A stretch of 64,000 nucleotides of DNA from the NCBI GenBank assembly GCA_003220535.1, contig QHSU01000059.1, positions 1-64,000 of the forward strand, read 5' to 3'. The DNA is from Candidatus Rokuibacteriota bacterium. GTDB lineage: Bacteria > Methylomirabilota > Methylomirabilia > Rokubacteriales > CSP1-6. Position 1 is the first letter of the stretch. Every line of letters begins with the position of its first letter. The notes below the pieces were generated by a model, which searched no databases, was not told the origin of the DNA, and saw only the letters and a list, made by a program, of their open reading frames with translations. Shown piece by piece: positions 44,949-54,317 of the stretch. The translations under genes and the position numbers were made by a program.

Positions 44949-47114
44949 TCACCTCGCGAGCGGATCGGGGCGCAGCTGGAACTTCACGACCTTGCTGGTC
45001 GTCCCCGGGCCACCTTCGACGTGGAACGGCGTTCGCGTCGCGTAGGTCGAGAAGAGCGCCTTGCCCTTCCAGCCGGCCTTCGGGTCGTCGATGCGCCCGT
45101 CCATCCACTTGGCGTAAAAGCCCATGGGATAGGGAACACGCAGGTTCACGAACGCGCCGTTCACGAACGCCAGCAGCGCCTCGTTGGCGTTGCCGGTGGC
45201 GATCGGCACGTTCCGGCCCAGCCCGAACGTGTCGAACTGATCGACCCAGGTGTAGTAGCTCGCCTCGGCGCTCCCCGAGTCCGTGACGTTCTGCAGCTGC
45301 GGTCCCGGGAAGGGATAGAGCGTCCAGCCCTCCGGGCAATGCTGCCCGGTTGCCGTAGGCCCATTGAGCGGGCCCTTGCACCGGCGGCGATCGAAGCTCG
45401 CGAGATGTCCGCTCGACAGCGGCGTCCAGACGACGCCCTGACGATCGATGTCCATGCCGCGCGGCCCGTATCCCGGTAGCGGGGGCTCGAAGATCTCGGC
45501 GAGAGCGGTCGCCGGAGGATTCGGTCCGGGATCGAGACGTATGACGTAGCCGGGGAAGCCGAGCACCGAGCCCCAGATGCTCCCGTCGGCCGAGTTCACG
45601 CCGATGCCGTAGAAGGCTGCCACGACGCGCTTGTCCTTGGTCGGGTCAACGGGCTGGTCGGGCTCCACGTAGTCGTCACGCTTGCCGTTGCCGTTGGTGT
45701 CGAGGACGAGGGCCGTCCACCCCTGAGACTTCTGCTCGTCGCCGGTCTCCTCGAACATCTTACGGTTCAACCAGCCGATGACCCCGCTGCCGGGCCCGCC
45801 GGCGCTGGTCCACAGCGTGTTGTTGGCGTCCTCCGCGAAGACCAGATGGTGCGTGGGGAAGCACGTCCTGATCAGTGTGATCTTGCCGGTCTTCGGGTCG
45901 TACATCGACAGATGGCGGTTGGACTGCTCGACGGCGAACAGCTTCGCCGACGGATGCTCGGAGCCCTTCTTGCAGAAGTCCGGATTCGAGGGCGCGCCGA
46001 CGCGTGACGTGAACCAGACCCGGCCGCGCTCGTCGAACATCGGGTTGTGCATGCTCGTCTGGCTGTCCCAGATCGGCTCCGGTCCCCAATAGGGCGACGG
46101 CGTCATCGGGTTCTGCTTCGACGAGGGCGTGTTCGGGTCGCGCACCAGCATCTTGACCTGGGTCGCCTTGTGCTTCACCGGATCGAGCACCGGGAAGAGG
46201 TCCGTGCTCTCCTCCGTCGCGCCGTAGATCAAGCCGTTGGCGTTGACGGTGGGCTTGCGCTTGTCGGTCGAGATCTCGTCGTGCAGGTAGTCCTTGGGGC
46301 CGGCCCAGTCCCAGAGGGTGATGACCACGTTGCGCTCGACGCCCCGCGGCCGCGTCGGCTTCGACGCCGGCAGCTCCCCGGCGGCGATCCGATCGGTCCA
46401 GTCGGCGAAGAGCTTGTACGCGCGCTCGGGGTCGAGGCGCTTGATGTTGTTGGCCATCTGGGTCATGGCCTGTCCGGAGACGATGCGCCGTGCCCACGCC
46501 TCGACCGACGAGTTGAACTGGCCCAGCTCCTTGGGGATGGTGCGCGTGGCCTTGTTGCCGAGCTGGTGACACGTGTAGCAGCCGTTGGTCTTGACGACGT
46601 CGAGCCACTGGGCCTGGCTCTTCAAGGTGACCGGCATGCCGTTGCCCTGCGGTCCCGTCCCCGGAAACTCGCTCTTCTCCGGCACCCTGAGCATCGAATA
46701 CCAGTAGATGGCCGGATAGTATTCGGCCGCCGCGGCAGCGTTCGGCGCTACCACCGCGCGCAGATCGAGGAGCTTTCCGGGAGTGGTCCGTACCTTGGGC
46801 GAATCGACGAGCCCGTAGCCACGCACCCACACGCTGAAGTTCGCCTTCGGAAGCTCGGGAAGGACGTAGCGTCCGTGGTCGTCGGTGACCACGATCTTGA
46901 TGAACCGCGTGGGCAGCTCGGTCGTCTCCGCGATCACCCAGACGCCGGCTTCCGGCCCGTTGGCGCTCGTGACCACACCGCCGAGGTCGCTCCCACCGAT
47001 GCGGATCGCCCCATCGACGGCTTGCTGCGCGCTCACGTGGGCCGTTCCGGCGATGAAGAGTGCGGCGACGCCCATCGCGATCACGTTGAAGGACAACCCC
47101 ATCGTCGTTCTCAT
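44949..47114 (-). CDS. exported monohaem cytochrome c with carboxypeptidase-regulatory-like and beta-propeller (Vgb-lyase-like) domains
   Basis: The 721-residue protein has a signal peptide (about 1-29) and then a carboxypeptidase regulatory-like beta-sandwich (about 42-110, with GPEAGVWVIAETTELPTRF). A haem-c site CYTCH (179-183) follows, and then a long beta-propeller region of Vgb-lyase/hydrazine-synthase-like character with many W and DP motifs. The ATG has GGAAGGAG upstream. It probably acts in the periplasm as an electron-accepting dehydrogenase or sensor of unknown substrate. A cupin gene follows after 2 bp, and an NHL-repeat gene diverges. Confidence 0.78.
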   Translation of the reverse strand: MRTTMGLSFNVIAMGVAALFIAGTAHVSAQQAVDGAIRIGGSDLGGVVTSANGPEAGVWVIAETTELPTRFIKIVVTDDHGRYVLPELPKANFSVWVRGYGLVDSPKVRTTPGKLLDLRAVVAPNAAAAAEYYPAIYWYSMLRVPEKSEFPGTGPQGNGMPVTLKSQAQWLDVVKTNGCYTCHQLGNKATRTIPKELGQFNSSVEAWARRIVSGQAMTQMANNIKRLDPERAYKLFADWTDRIAAGELPASKPTRPRGVERNVVITLWDWAGPKDYLHDEISTDKRKPTVNANGLIYGATEESTDLFPVLDPVKHKATQVKMLVRDPNTPSSKQNPMTPSPYWGPEPIWDSQTSMHNPMFDERGRVWFTSRVGAPSNPDFCKKGSEHPSAKLFAVEQSNRHLSMYDPKTGKITLIRTCFPTHHLVFAEDANNTLWTSAGGPGSGVIGWLNRKMFEETGDEQKSQGWTALVLDTNGNGKRDDYVEPDQPVDPTKDKRVVAAFYGIGVNSADGSIWGSVLGFPGYVIRLDPGPNPPATALAEIFEPPLPGYGPRGMDIDRQGVVWTPLSSGHLASFDRRRCKGPLNGPTATGQHCPEGWTLYPFPGPQLQNVTDSGSAEASYYTWVDQFDTFGLGRNVPIATGNANEALLAFVNGAFVNLRVPYPMGFYAKWMDGRIDDPKAGWKGKALFSTYATRTPFHVEGGPGTTSKVVKFQLRPDPLAR

Positions 47115-47280
47115 GTCCCCGCTCCTTCCGATTAGAGTCGCGGCCGACCAACCACGTTGGAATGCCGATCCGGCCGACGCCCACGCCGCGCCCAGTGTAG
47201 GCCAAATCGTGTCACCGGACCACGGACTCGGCCGCGACGTGTCGCGGCGCGCCGGCGTGCAGACACTCGAAGTCGCGTGG

Positions 47281-47286
47281 TATAAC
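47281..47286 (+). promoter_or_regulatory. possible -10 element upstream of the NHL-repeat gene
   Basis: TATAAC occurs 47 bp before the ATG of the NHL-repeat gene, in a GC-rich divergent region of 218 bp. The hexamer 17 bases upstream (TGCAGA) is a poor -35 match. This rests only on position and base composition. Confidence 0.25.
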
Positions 47287-47332
47287 TTCGCCCGGATTCG
47301 TCGAACGCAGGCGTTGAGGAGGTCGGAGGCAC

Positions 47333-48211
47333 ATGACGACTGTTGGGACGGGCCCATACACCTATCGGCTCACCGAGAGCTGGGCGAAGCTCCCTCCGGG
47401 CGAGACGTTCGGCAATGTCAGCGCCGTCTCCACCGATTCCCGGGACCGCGTCTACGTGTTCCAGCGGAAGGACCCGCCGGTGATGGTCTTCGAGCGTGAC
47501 GGCACCTATCTGAGCTCCTGGGGCATCGGCGCGTTCGCCAATCCGCACGGCATCTACATCGCCGACGACGTGGTATATCTGACCGATCGAGAAGATTCGG
47601 TCTGTCTCACCTACACGCTGGACGGAAAGCCCCTCCAGGTGTTGGGCCAACGCGGCGTGCACTCGGACACCGGGTGCGAGCGTCCCGGTGAGCTCGTTCC
47701 CCGGGCGGCCGGCCCGTTCAACTATCCGACCGAAATGGTGCCGGCCCCATCGGGGAACCTGTACGTGACCGATGGCTACCGCAACGCCCGTGTCCATCGC
47801 TTTGCCGCCGATGGCCGGCTGATCACGTCGTGGGGCCAGGGAGGCAAAACCGAGCCGAACCACTTCCACTTGCCTCACAGCCTCGTGGTGGATCGGGACG
47901 GCCTGGTCTACGTCTGCGACCGGGAAAACAACCGCATCCAGGTGTTCTCGGCGGACGGGAAGTTCCTCGCGATGTGGCCCGATCTGCGCCGGCCCCTGGA
48001 CATTTCCATCGACCGCGACGGCATCTTCTACATCAGTGAAGGTGGCGTGAACGGGCTCTCACCACGGATCAGCCTGATGGACAAGCAGGGCCACGTCGTG
48101 GCCCGGTGGGATTCGCTGTCGGCGCACGGGAGCTGGGTCGATGCCAACGGCGACATCTACCTGGCGCTGGGCGCGCGTGCGCGGGTGGACAAGTACGTGC
48201 GGCAGCGCTAG
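47333..48211 (+). CDS. NHL-repeat six-bladed beta-propeller protein (peptidyl-amidating-lyase-like)
   Basis: The 292-residue protein has repeated NHL blades, such as VSAVSTDSRDRVYVFQRKD, EMVPAPSGNLYVTDGYRNA and HSLVVDRDGLVYVCDRENN. The arrangement resembles the lyase domain of peptidyl-alpha-hydroxyglycine alpha-amidating lyase. It has no signal peptide and an unknown substrate. It is divergent from the cytochrome/propeller gene; both may respond to the same signal. Confidence 0.85.
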   Translation: MTTVGTGPYTYRLTESWAKLPPGETFGNVSAVSTDSRDRVYVFQRKDPPVMVFERDGTYLSSWGIGAFANPHGIYIADDVVYLTDREDSVCLTYTLDGKPLQVLGQRGVHSDTGCERPGELVPRAAGPFNYPTEMVPAPSGNLYVTDGYRNARVHRFAADGRLITSWGQGGKTEPNHFHLPHSLVVDRDGLVYVCDRENNRIQVFSADGKFLAMWPDLRRPLDISIDRDGIFYISEGGVNGLSPRISLMDKQGHVVARWDSLSAHGSWVDANGDIYLALGARARVDKYVRQR

Positions 48212-48306
48212 GGGCCCCGGGGCCTCCGCGCGACACATCCTCCCGGGTCGGCACCGCGCGAGCGGTGAAGGCCCGGCCGACGGACGGTGGTCGCCTCGAC
48301 TGTGGC

Positions 48307-49383
48307 TCAAGTCGTGACGAACGCGGCGTAGTGATTGCCCTTCGAGATGGGAGCCAGGCCGCTCACCACTTCATTCCAGTGCTCACCGCCGTCGTCGCTG
48401 CACCACACCTCGCCGGTCGCCGTCGCCGCGAAGAGGGAAAAGGATTCGCCCCAGTCTTCCAGGCACATCGCCTCGAACGCGGTCCGGAGTCGGTCGGGTA
48501 GTCCACGGTTCAGCAGCACCTCCCACGTCTTGCCGCCATCGGTGCTCCGGGAGATGCGCGAGCCGGCGAAATGGTCTCGACGCCAGGAGCCGGGCCCTTT
48601 CTGCGCCGACGCCACGAACATGAGCTCGGGCCGCCGGGGATGGAGAACCAGGAGATCGGGATAGCCGCCGATCTCGTGTCCGAGGTCGGTCCATTGCTCC
48701 CACGTCTTGCCGCCGTCGCTGCTCACGTACATCCCGATACCGGTCGTGATGTAGACGCGATCGGGATTCAGCGGATTGATCAGCGTGCGGTGCACGTCGT
48801 CGTCCATCCCCGGGATCACCCGGAAGGTCTTTCCGGCGTCGGTGCTCTTCAGGAGGCCGCCCTGCTCCACACCGACGAACAGCGTGTTGGGGTCGTGCGG
48901 ATGGAAGTTGATGTGCTTGGTGTGAGCGACGTTCGGCGGCGCCGGGAAAGTCCACCGGGACGTGTCCACCGACCGAAAGGCCGGGAGCTCGGCCCAGCGG
49001 TGGCCGAGATCATCGCTGAAGAACAGATGCGCGGGCTCCGTCCCGGCGAAGACGCGTACGCCGTCGGCCAGCCGGGCGCACGCGAGGCTGTAGATGTTGT
49101 GCTCCGTGAGTCCCTTGTCCCGGGCCTCCCAGGTCTCGCCGCCGTCGGAGCTGGCGAAGATCGAGCCGTGGCTCGCGCCGGCGAAGAGCGTGCCGCTCTC
49201 GGGCTCGAGCAGGAGGGCGTGGATATGCTTGTCGGTCAACGCCCGGCGAGCCACACGCCATCCCGGGCCGGTGGCATCGCGCTCGATGCTCACCACACCT
49301 TCGATGGTGCCGACCAACACGTGTCGGGAGCGTGCCGGAGAACGATAGATCGTGGGCCCACCGTGCGAAAGCGTGAGAGCCAT
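48307..49383 (-). CDS. BNR/Asp-box repeat beta-propeller protein (sialidase/YCF48-like fold)
   Basis: The 358-residue protein contains about six Asp-box motifs: SSDGGETW, SDDLGHRW, STDAGKTF, SSDGGKTW, STDGGKTW and SDDGGEHW. These predict a six- or seven-bladed propeller. No catalytic sialidase residues can be assigned and no signal peptide is evident. The ATG at 49383 follows AAAGGAGGGGTCACA. It is downstream of the LigB-like gene on the same strand. Confidence 0.83.
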   Translation of the reverse strand: MALTLSHGGPTIYRSPARSRHVLVGTIEGVVSIERDATGPGWRVARRALTDKHIHALLLEPESGTLFAGASHGSIFASSDGGETWEARDKGLTEHNIYSLACARLADGVRVFAGTEPAHLFFSDDLGHRWAELPAFRSVDTSRWTFPAPPNVAHTKHINFHPHDPNTLFVGVEQGGLLKSTDAGKTFRVIPGMDDDVHRTLINPLNPDRVYITTGIGMYVSSDGGKTWEQWTDLGHEIGGYPDLLVLHPRRPELMFVASAQKGPGSWRRDHFAGSRISRSTDGGKTWEVLLNRGLPDRLRTAFEAMCLEDWGESFSLFAATATGEVWCSDDGGEHWNEVVSGLAPISKGNHYAAFVTT

Positions 49384-49426
49384 TGTGACCCCTCCTTTGT
49401 CGATAGCTGCGCCGATCGGAGCGCGG

Positions 49427-50482
49427 CTACGGCCGGAAGACGGCGAACACTTTGTCGGAGTTGGAGATCCACGACTCCAGGAACACCGACTCGTCGGGCT
49501 TGCGCTGGAGCTCCGACATGGCGCCGGCGAGGCAGAACCAGTTCAGCAGCTCGTGATGGCCACGGTCCTCGGCCTGCCCGATCGTGGTGTCGCGCCACGT
49601 CGCCCAATCGCCGTCGCGCAGCGCCTCGTAGTAGCGCTTGTCCGACTCCACGTCGGGGAACATCAGGGAGTTCTTCGCGACCAGGAACGAATGGCTCCAG
49701 CTGGACGACGCGATCACGGCCACGCGCCACGGGCTACGGCTGAGCCCACGCGCGACCGCCGCTCCGACCTCGAAGCAGCGCCAGGGCTGCGGGCCCGGCG
49801 GGTCGAGCTCGGTCTGGCCCGCCAAGGTCGCCGCCTGCGACGGGGTCATCGGCGCGCCGTGCGCCCCGATCAGCCAGCGACCGTAGGCGTTCACGGTGAA
49901 CGGCACGACCGGATAGGGGAATCCCTTGCGGTCCATGTCCAGGTACATGATCGAGTTCATGAACGCGTGACCGAGCGAATGGTGCAGCGGCTTGTAGGCG
50001 TACGCGACGTCGATCCCGTCGCTCAGCAGCGCCGAGGCCAGGTGCTTCGCGCCCGCGCGGTGGCCCGTGATCGTGAACGTCTTGTCCTTGGGCTCGTCCC
50101 ACCAGTTCTCGCCCCGGTGTCCCTTCCAGGGCTGAACGTCGACCGAGTCGTACGCCAGCACCGAAAAGGGCGGCACACAATCCTCCCGGTAGTTCTCGTA
50201 CTGGTCGTCGCCCCAGAGCAACACGAAGTCGGGCTGGAACGCGTCGAGCTCGGCCCGGGCCTTGCGGAAGTAGTGGATCAGGTCGTTGCGATGCTGCTCG
50301 GAGTGCTTCGCGCCTTCGTCGGTGCTCCACTGCTCGCGCATCGTGGGATGCCAGCCCTCCGGCGACCGCAGCCCTGCGGGGAGCAGCGGGTCGGCCAGCA
50401 AGAGCTTGATGCGGCCCGTCATGTTGCCCTTGTACGACAGGGGCGGATAGTGGGTGATGCCGAGCCCGAGGATCTGTCCCAT
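49427..50482 (-). CDS. LigB-type extradiol ring-cleavage dioxygenase family protein
   Basis: The 351-residue protein has LGLGITHYPPL at its N-terminus, DFVLLWGDDQYENY, a His-rich KPLHHSLGHAF segment and VAVIASSSWSHSF. This is the order expected for LigB (protocatechuate 4,5-dioxygenase beta subunit-like) proteins using non-haem iron. The ATG at 50482 follows GAGGAGGACACCC. It is 11 bp downstream of a cupin gene, suggesting an aromatic-degradation unit. Confidence 0.83.
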   Translation of the reverse strand: MGQILGLGITHYPPLSYKGNMTGRIKLLLADPLLPAGLRSPEGWHPTMREQWSTDEGAKHSEQHRNDLIHYFRKARAELDAFQPDFVLLWGDDQYENYREDCVPPFSVLAYDSVDVQPWKGHRGENWWDEPKDKTFTITGHRAGAKHLASALLSDGIDVAYAYKPLHHSLGHAFMNSIMYLDMDRKGFPYPVVPFTVNAYGRWLIGAHGAPMTPSQAATLAGQTELDPPGPQPWRCFEVGAAVARGLSRSPWRVAVIASSSWSHSFLVAKNSLMFPDVESDKRYYEALRDGDWATWRDTTIGQAEDRGHHELLNWFCLAGAMSELQRKPDESVFLESWISNSDKVFAVFRP

Positions 50483-50493
50483 GGGTGTCCTCC

Positions 50494-50832
50494 TCAATCT
50501 GCTAGAGGAATGGTAACCGACAATCGGGGCTCAGTCCCAACCACCCGGGTGGTGTGGCCACGACCGGTCAGGTCTTCCGCCAGGGTCACGTGGCCCGGAC
50601 CAAACCGATGCAGCGAGCCGTCGCCGAGGCCTATTTCCACCTCGCCCGCGAGCGTGATGACGAACTGGCGACGTGGCGCATTGTGCCAATCGGAGAAATG
50701 GCCGGCCTTCGTCGTCCGGAAGACGATGCCTTTCGTTCCCTGGAGCGTCGCCAGCTCCGGGTGCGTGACGAGGTCAAGCTCTTCGATGTGGGTTTGACCA
50801 TCCTTGCCGCTGTACAGGCGAACAATGCTCAT
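50494..50832 (-). CDS. cupin domain protein
   Basis: This 112-residue small cupin has SDWHNAPRRQFVITLAGEVE and HRFGPGHVTLAEDLTGRGH. These give two of the usual His/Glu ligands in motif 1 and one His in motif 2. The ATG at 50832 follows GAGGAGGGTCCGAA. It heads a minus-strand unit with the LigB-like and BNR-repeat genes. The 228 bp separating it from the divergent LLM gene hold no further gene. Confidence 0.83.
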   Translation of the reverse strand: MSIVRLYSGKDGQTHIEELDLVTHPELATLQGTKGIVFRTTKAGHFSDWHNAPRRQFVITLAGEVEIGLGDGSLHRFGPGHVTLAEDLTGRGHTTRVVGTEPRLSVTIPLAD

Positions 50833-51060
50833 TTCGGACCCTCCTCGATCGACACGCCACGGCGGATCAGGGTGCACGCAGACGAAGACATAGCGCCGCG
50901 TCTGCCGGCGTGTCAAGCCCGACCGATGCTCTCGCCCCAGTCGGCGAGTGATGGGGAGACTGCAGGGCTCGTCTGGGGTCCTGTGGCCCAACCGGCGGCT
51001 TGCGTTGCGGTCCCGCACGGGACTACGCTGGCGTCACCGCGCGTCATGAGGAGGCTCGCG

Positions 51061-52080
51061 ATGGAACGTGCGCCGCGGACCCCGCGCTACGGACTGAGCC
51101 TGCCGAACCGCGGCGTGCTGTTCGGCGCGACGAGCAGCGACGAGCTGCTGGCCGTGTCGGAGCAGGCCGACGCCTCCGGCGCTTTCGATTCCGTCTGGGT
51201 CGGCGACAGCCTCTTCGCCAAGCCGCGGCTCGAGTCGGTCGTGCTGCTCTCGGCACTGGCCGCGCGCACGCGGCACGTCCGCCTGGGCACCTGTTGCTTG
51301 TCGACGTTCCCCCTGCGCGACCCCATCTTCCTGGCCGCGCAGTGGGCCGCGCTCGATCACCTTTCGCATGGCCGCATGATCCTCGGTGCGTGCGTCGGCG
51401 GGAGCCTGCCGCGCGAGAAAGCCGAGGCCGAGTTCGCGCCGTTCAAGGTGAAGCTGAGCGAGCGCGGACCTCGGCTCGAGGAAGGCATCGCGATCCTCCG
51501 CCGTCTGTGGACCGAAGATCGCGTCACCCACGAGGGCCGCTTCTATCAGTTCCGCGACCTCACGCTCGAGCCGAAGCCCCTCCAGAAACCGTGTCCGCCG
51601 ATCTGGATCGCGACCAACCCCAAGCCCGAGCTGACCCGGCCCCACGTCATCGACCGGGCCCTGCGGCGCGTCGGGCTCCTGGCCGACGGCTGGATGACCG
51701 ACAACACGCCACCCGCCCGCTTCGAGGAGCGCTGGACGCTGATCCGCCGGGTTGCGCGCGAGACGGGGCGCTCGACGGCGCCTATGGAGTCGGCCCTCCA
51801 CCTGATGGTCAACATCAACGACGATCGGGGCGCCGCGCTCGAGGAATCCGTGAAGTTCCTGCAGACCTACTACAGCCCCGCGATGACCCGTGAGTATATC
51901 GAGAGCTGGCTCGCGTGCGGCCCGTCCGCCGCCGTCGTGGAGAAGATCCGCGCCTACGTCGAGGCCGGCTGCACGATGCCGATCTTGAGATTCGCGTCAT
52001 GGGATCAGAAGGGCCAACTCGCCCGTGCCCTCGCCGACGTCATGCCGGCCGCGCTGGCGCTGCAGCTACCGGCCGCGTGA
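51061..52080 (+). CDS. LLM class flavin-dependent oxidoreductase
   Basis: The 339-residue luciferase-like protein has FDSVWVGDSLFAKPRLE, RHVRLGTCCLSTFPLRDP, SHGRMILGACVGGS and LEPKPLQKPCPPIWIATNP. The ATG at 51061 has AGGAGG nine bases upstream; an in-frame ATG at 51046 is less well placed. Its stop overlaps the ATG of the peptide-binding-protein gene, so the two are translationally coupled. Confidence 0.87.
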   Translation: MERAPRTPRYGLSLPNRGVLFGATSSDELLAVSEQADASGAFDSVWVGDSLFAKPRLESVVLLSALAARTRHVRLGTCCLSTFPLRDPIFLAAQWAALDHLSHGRMILGACVGGSLPREKAEAEFAPFKVKLSERGPRLEEGIAILRRLWTEDRVTHEGRFYQFRDLTLEPKPLQKPCPPIWIATNPKPELTRPHVIDRALRRVGLLADGWMTDNTPPARFEERWTLIRRVARETGRSTAPMESALHLMVNINDDRGAALEESVKFLQTYYSPAMTREYIESWLACGPSAAVVEKIRAYVEAGCTMPILRFASWDQKGQLARALADVMPAALALQLPAA

Positions 52081-53603
52081 TGACGCGCGTCGCGCTTCCG
52101 CTCCTGCTCCTCGTCGTGTGGGCTGCTCCCGCCCACTCGGCTCCCGAAGGCACCGTGACCTGGGGCGCCCACGTATCCCTGGCCGCGCGGTGGCTCGACC
52201 CCGCGGAGACCGAAGGGACGATCGTGCCGTTCATGGTCCTCTACGCCCTCCACGACGCCCTGGTGAAGCCGATGCCGGCCGGGCTCAATACGCCGAGCCT
52301 GGCCGAGTCGTGGACGATGTCGAAGGACGGCCTCGGCTATGAGTTCGTGCTGCGGAAGGGCGCCAGGTTCCACAACGGCGAGCTCGTGACCGCCGAGGAT
52401 GTCAAGTTCTCCTTCGAACGGTACCGGGGCGCGGGCGCCAGGCAGCTCAAGGAGAAGGTCCGCGAGGTGCAGGTCCTCGACCCCGGCCGCGTTCGGTTCC
52501 ACCTCAAGGAGCCCTGGCCCGACTTCATGACGTACTACGGCACCACCGCGTCGAGCGTCGGGTGGATCGTCCCCAGAAAATACGTCGAGCAGGTCGGGGA
52601 GGACGGCTTCAAGAAGGCCCCCGTCGGCGCCGGCCCGTATCGGTTCGTCTCGTTCGCGCCGGGAATCGAGCTGGTTCTCGAGGCCTTCGAGGGCTACTGG
52701 CGAAAGGTGCCGAGCGTCAAGCGGCTGGTGTTCAAGGTCATGCCCGACGACACGACACGCGCCGCCGCCCTCAAGAGGGGAGACGTCGACGTGATCTTCC
52801 AGGTGAACGGGCCCGTCGCCGAGGACCTGCACCGGACACCGCAGGTGAGGATTTCATCGCGACAGAGCGGCAACGGCGTCTTCTGGCTCGACCTGCCGGA
52901 TCAGTGGGATCCGAAGTCGCCGTGGCACGACAAGCGCGTCCGCCAGGCGGCGAGCCTGGCGCTCGATCGGCAGGCCGTGAATCAGGCCGAGTCGCTCGGC
53001 ACCTCGCGTCTGACGGGGTCGATCGTCCCGCGGTCCTTCGAGTTCGCGCTCGCCATCGATCCACCTCCCCACGATCCCGGCAAGGCCAGGCAGCTTCTGG
53101 CCGAGGCCGGCTACGCCAACGGCTTCGACGCGGGCGACTTTCATCCGTATCCGCCCCTGTACGCGATGGGCGAGGCGTTGAGCAGCTATCTCGGGGCCGT
53201 CGGCATCCGCACTCGCGTCCGGACGATGGAGCGGGCGGCGTTCCTGACCGCCTGGCGTGAAAAGAAGCTCAGAGGCGTGCTCATGGGACTCAACGGGACC
53301 GGTGGGAACGCGGCGACCCGTCTCGAGGCCTACGTGACCCGGACCGGAATCTACGCCTACGGCGTTCTCCCCGAAGTCGAGGATCTGTTCCAGCGGCAGG
53401 CCCGCGAATTGGATCGAACGAGGCGGGAGGCTCTGCTGCATCAGATCCAGCGCATCCTGCACGAGCGCGTGATGCACGTGCCCATCTACGAGCTGAGCCC
53501 GATGGCGGGCATCGGCCCACGCCTCGAGCAGGCCGCGGTCGGTCTGATTCCGGCTTTCCCGTATTCCGCGCCGTACGAGGACGTCACGCTCAAGCGCCAC
53601 TGA
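52080..53603 (+). CDS. ABC transporter substrate-binding protein, peptide/nickel type (SBP_bac_5)
   Basis: The 507-residue exported protein has a short signal peptide (MTRVALPLLLLVVWAAPAHS) and the family signature region KGARFHNGELVTAEDVKFSF. RQAASLALDRQAV and VPIYELSPM lie towards the end. It binds peptides, opines or other small ligands in the periplasm. The ATG shares a base with the preceding stop. No Dpp/Opp permease or ATPase genes are in the window, so the transporter partners are missing locally. Confidence 0.88.
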   Translation: MTRVALPLLLLVVWAAPAHSAPEGTVTWGAHVSLAARWLDPAETEGTIVPFMVLYALHDALVKPMPAGLNTPSLAESWTMSKDGLGYEFVLRKGARFHNGELVTAEDVKFSFERYRGAGARQLKEKVREVQVLDPGRVRFHLKEPWPDFMTYYGTTASSVGWIVPRKYVEQVGEDGFKKAPVGAGPYRFVSFAPGIELVLEAFEGYWRKVPSVKRLVFKVMPDDTTRAAALKRGDVDVIFQVNGPVAEDLHRTPQVRISSRQSGNGVFWLDLPDQWDPKSPWHDKRVRQAASLALDRQAVNQAESLGTSRLTGSIVPRSFEFALAIDPPPHDPGKARQLLAEAGYANGFDAGDFHPYPPLYAMGEALSSYLGAVGIRTRVRTMERAAFLTAWREKKLRGVLMGLNGTGGNAATRLEAYVTRTGIYAYGVLPEVEDLFQRQARELDRTRREALLHQIQRILHERVMHVPIYELSPMAGIGPRLEQAAVGLIPAFPYSAPYEDVTLKRH

Positions 53604-53693
53604 CGGGGTACCACGGCGCGTTCTCTCTGCGCTCCGCCGCGCGTTGGCGCTTGCCAATCACGATCGTCGGCGCTACCGTGCGCCCGGCGACTG

Positions 53694-54317
53694 ATGACAC
53701 GCGTCAGGCCGGTACCCCCCGCGCCCTCTGCCGACACCGCGTCGCGTCGGCGCGTTCTCAAGGCAGCCGCGGGCCTGGGCGTCGCCCTGCCGCTGATCCG
53801 CCTCGGTGACCTCGCCTCCGAGGCGCTCGCCGAGTCCGATCCGAAGACCACCCGCCCGCAGCCGGGCGATCGGCTGGTGCTCGCCGCCGCCGATGGAGAG
53901 CGGCGGGAAGCGCTCACGCCGACTGCCGTTCCGCCGGGCGGCCCACCACTGACCGCGTACCCGATGGATCCGTCGACCGGCGTCGTGCGAGACGGATCGC
54001 GACTCAATCAGGTTCTGCTCATCCGCCTCGAGCCTCGAGAGCTCGCCGAAGAGACACGCGCGCGCGCCGTCGCGGGGATCGTCGCCTATTCCGCGGTGTG
54101 CACTCACACCGGCTGTGACATGTGGGAATGGGAGGCACACACGAAGACGATCAAGTGTCCCTGTCATTTCTCGGTCTTCGACGTGAAGGATGCCGCGCGC
54201 GTTCTCGATGGCCCGGCTCCGCGGCGGCTCCCGGCGCTGCCGCTCGAGACGATCGGCGGTGTCCTCGCAGCGGCCGGTGGGTTCCTGGGGCGTCCTGGCT
54301 TCCAAGGAGGTGCGTGA
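53694..54317 (+). CDS. Tat-exported Rieske 2Fe-2S protein
   Basis: The 207-residue protein has a Tat-like signal (SRRRVLKAAAGLGVALPL, residues 17-34). The Rieske site is C136-T-H138-T-G-C141 and C155-P-C157-H158, with the extra Cys pair able to form the stabilising disulfide. It should be a high-potential periplasmic electron carrier. Its stop overlaps the ATG of a PQQ dehydrogenase gene (ATGA), implying that the two proteins are partners. No cytochrome b gene accompanies it, so it is not part of a local bc complex. Confidence 0.87.
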   Translation: MTRVRPVPPAPSADTASRRRVLKAAAGLGVALPLIRLGDLASEALAESDPKTTRPQPGDRLVLAAADGERREALTPTAVPPGGPPLTAYPMDPSTGVVRDGSRLNQVLLIRLEPRELAEETRARAVAGIVAYSAVCTHTGCDMWEWEAHTKTIKCPCHFSVFDVKDAARVLDGPAPRRLPALPLETIGGVLAAAGGFLGRPGFQGGA

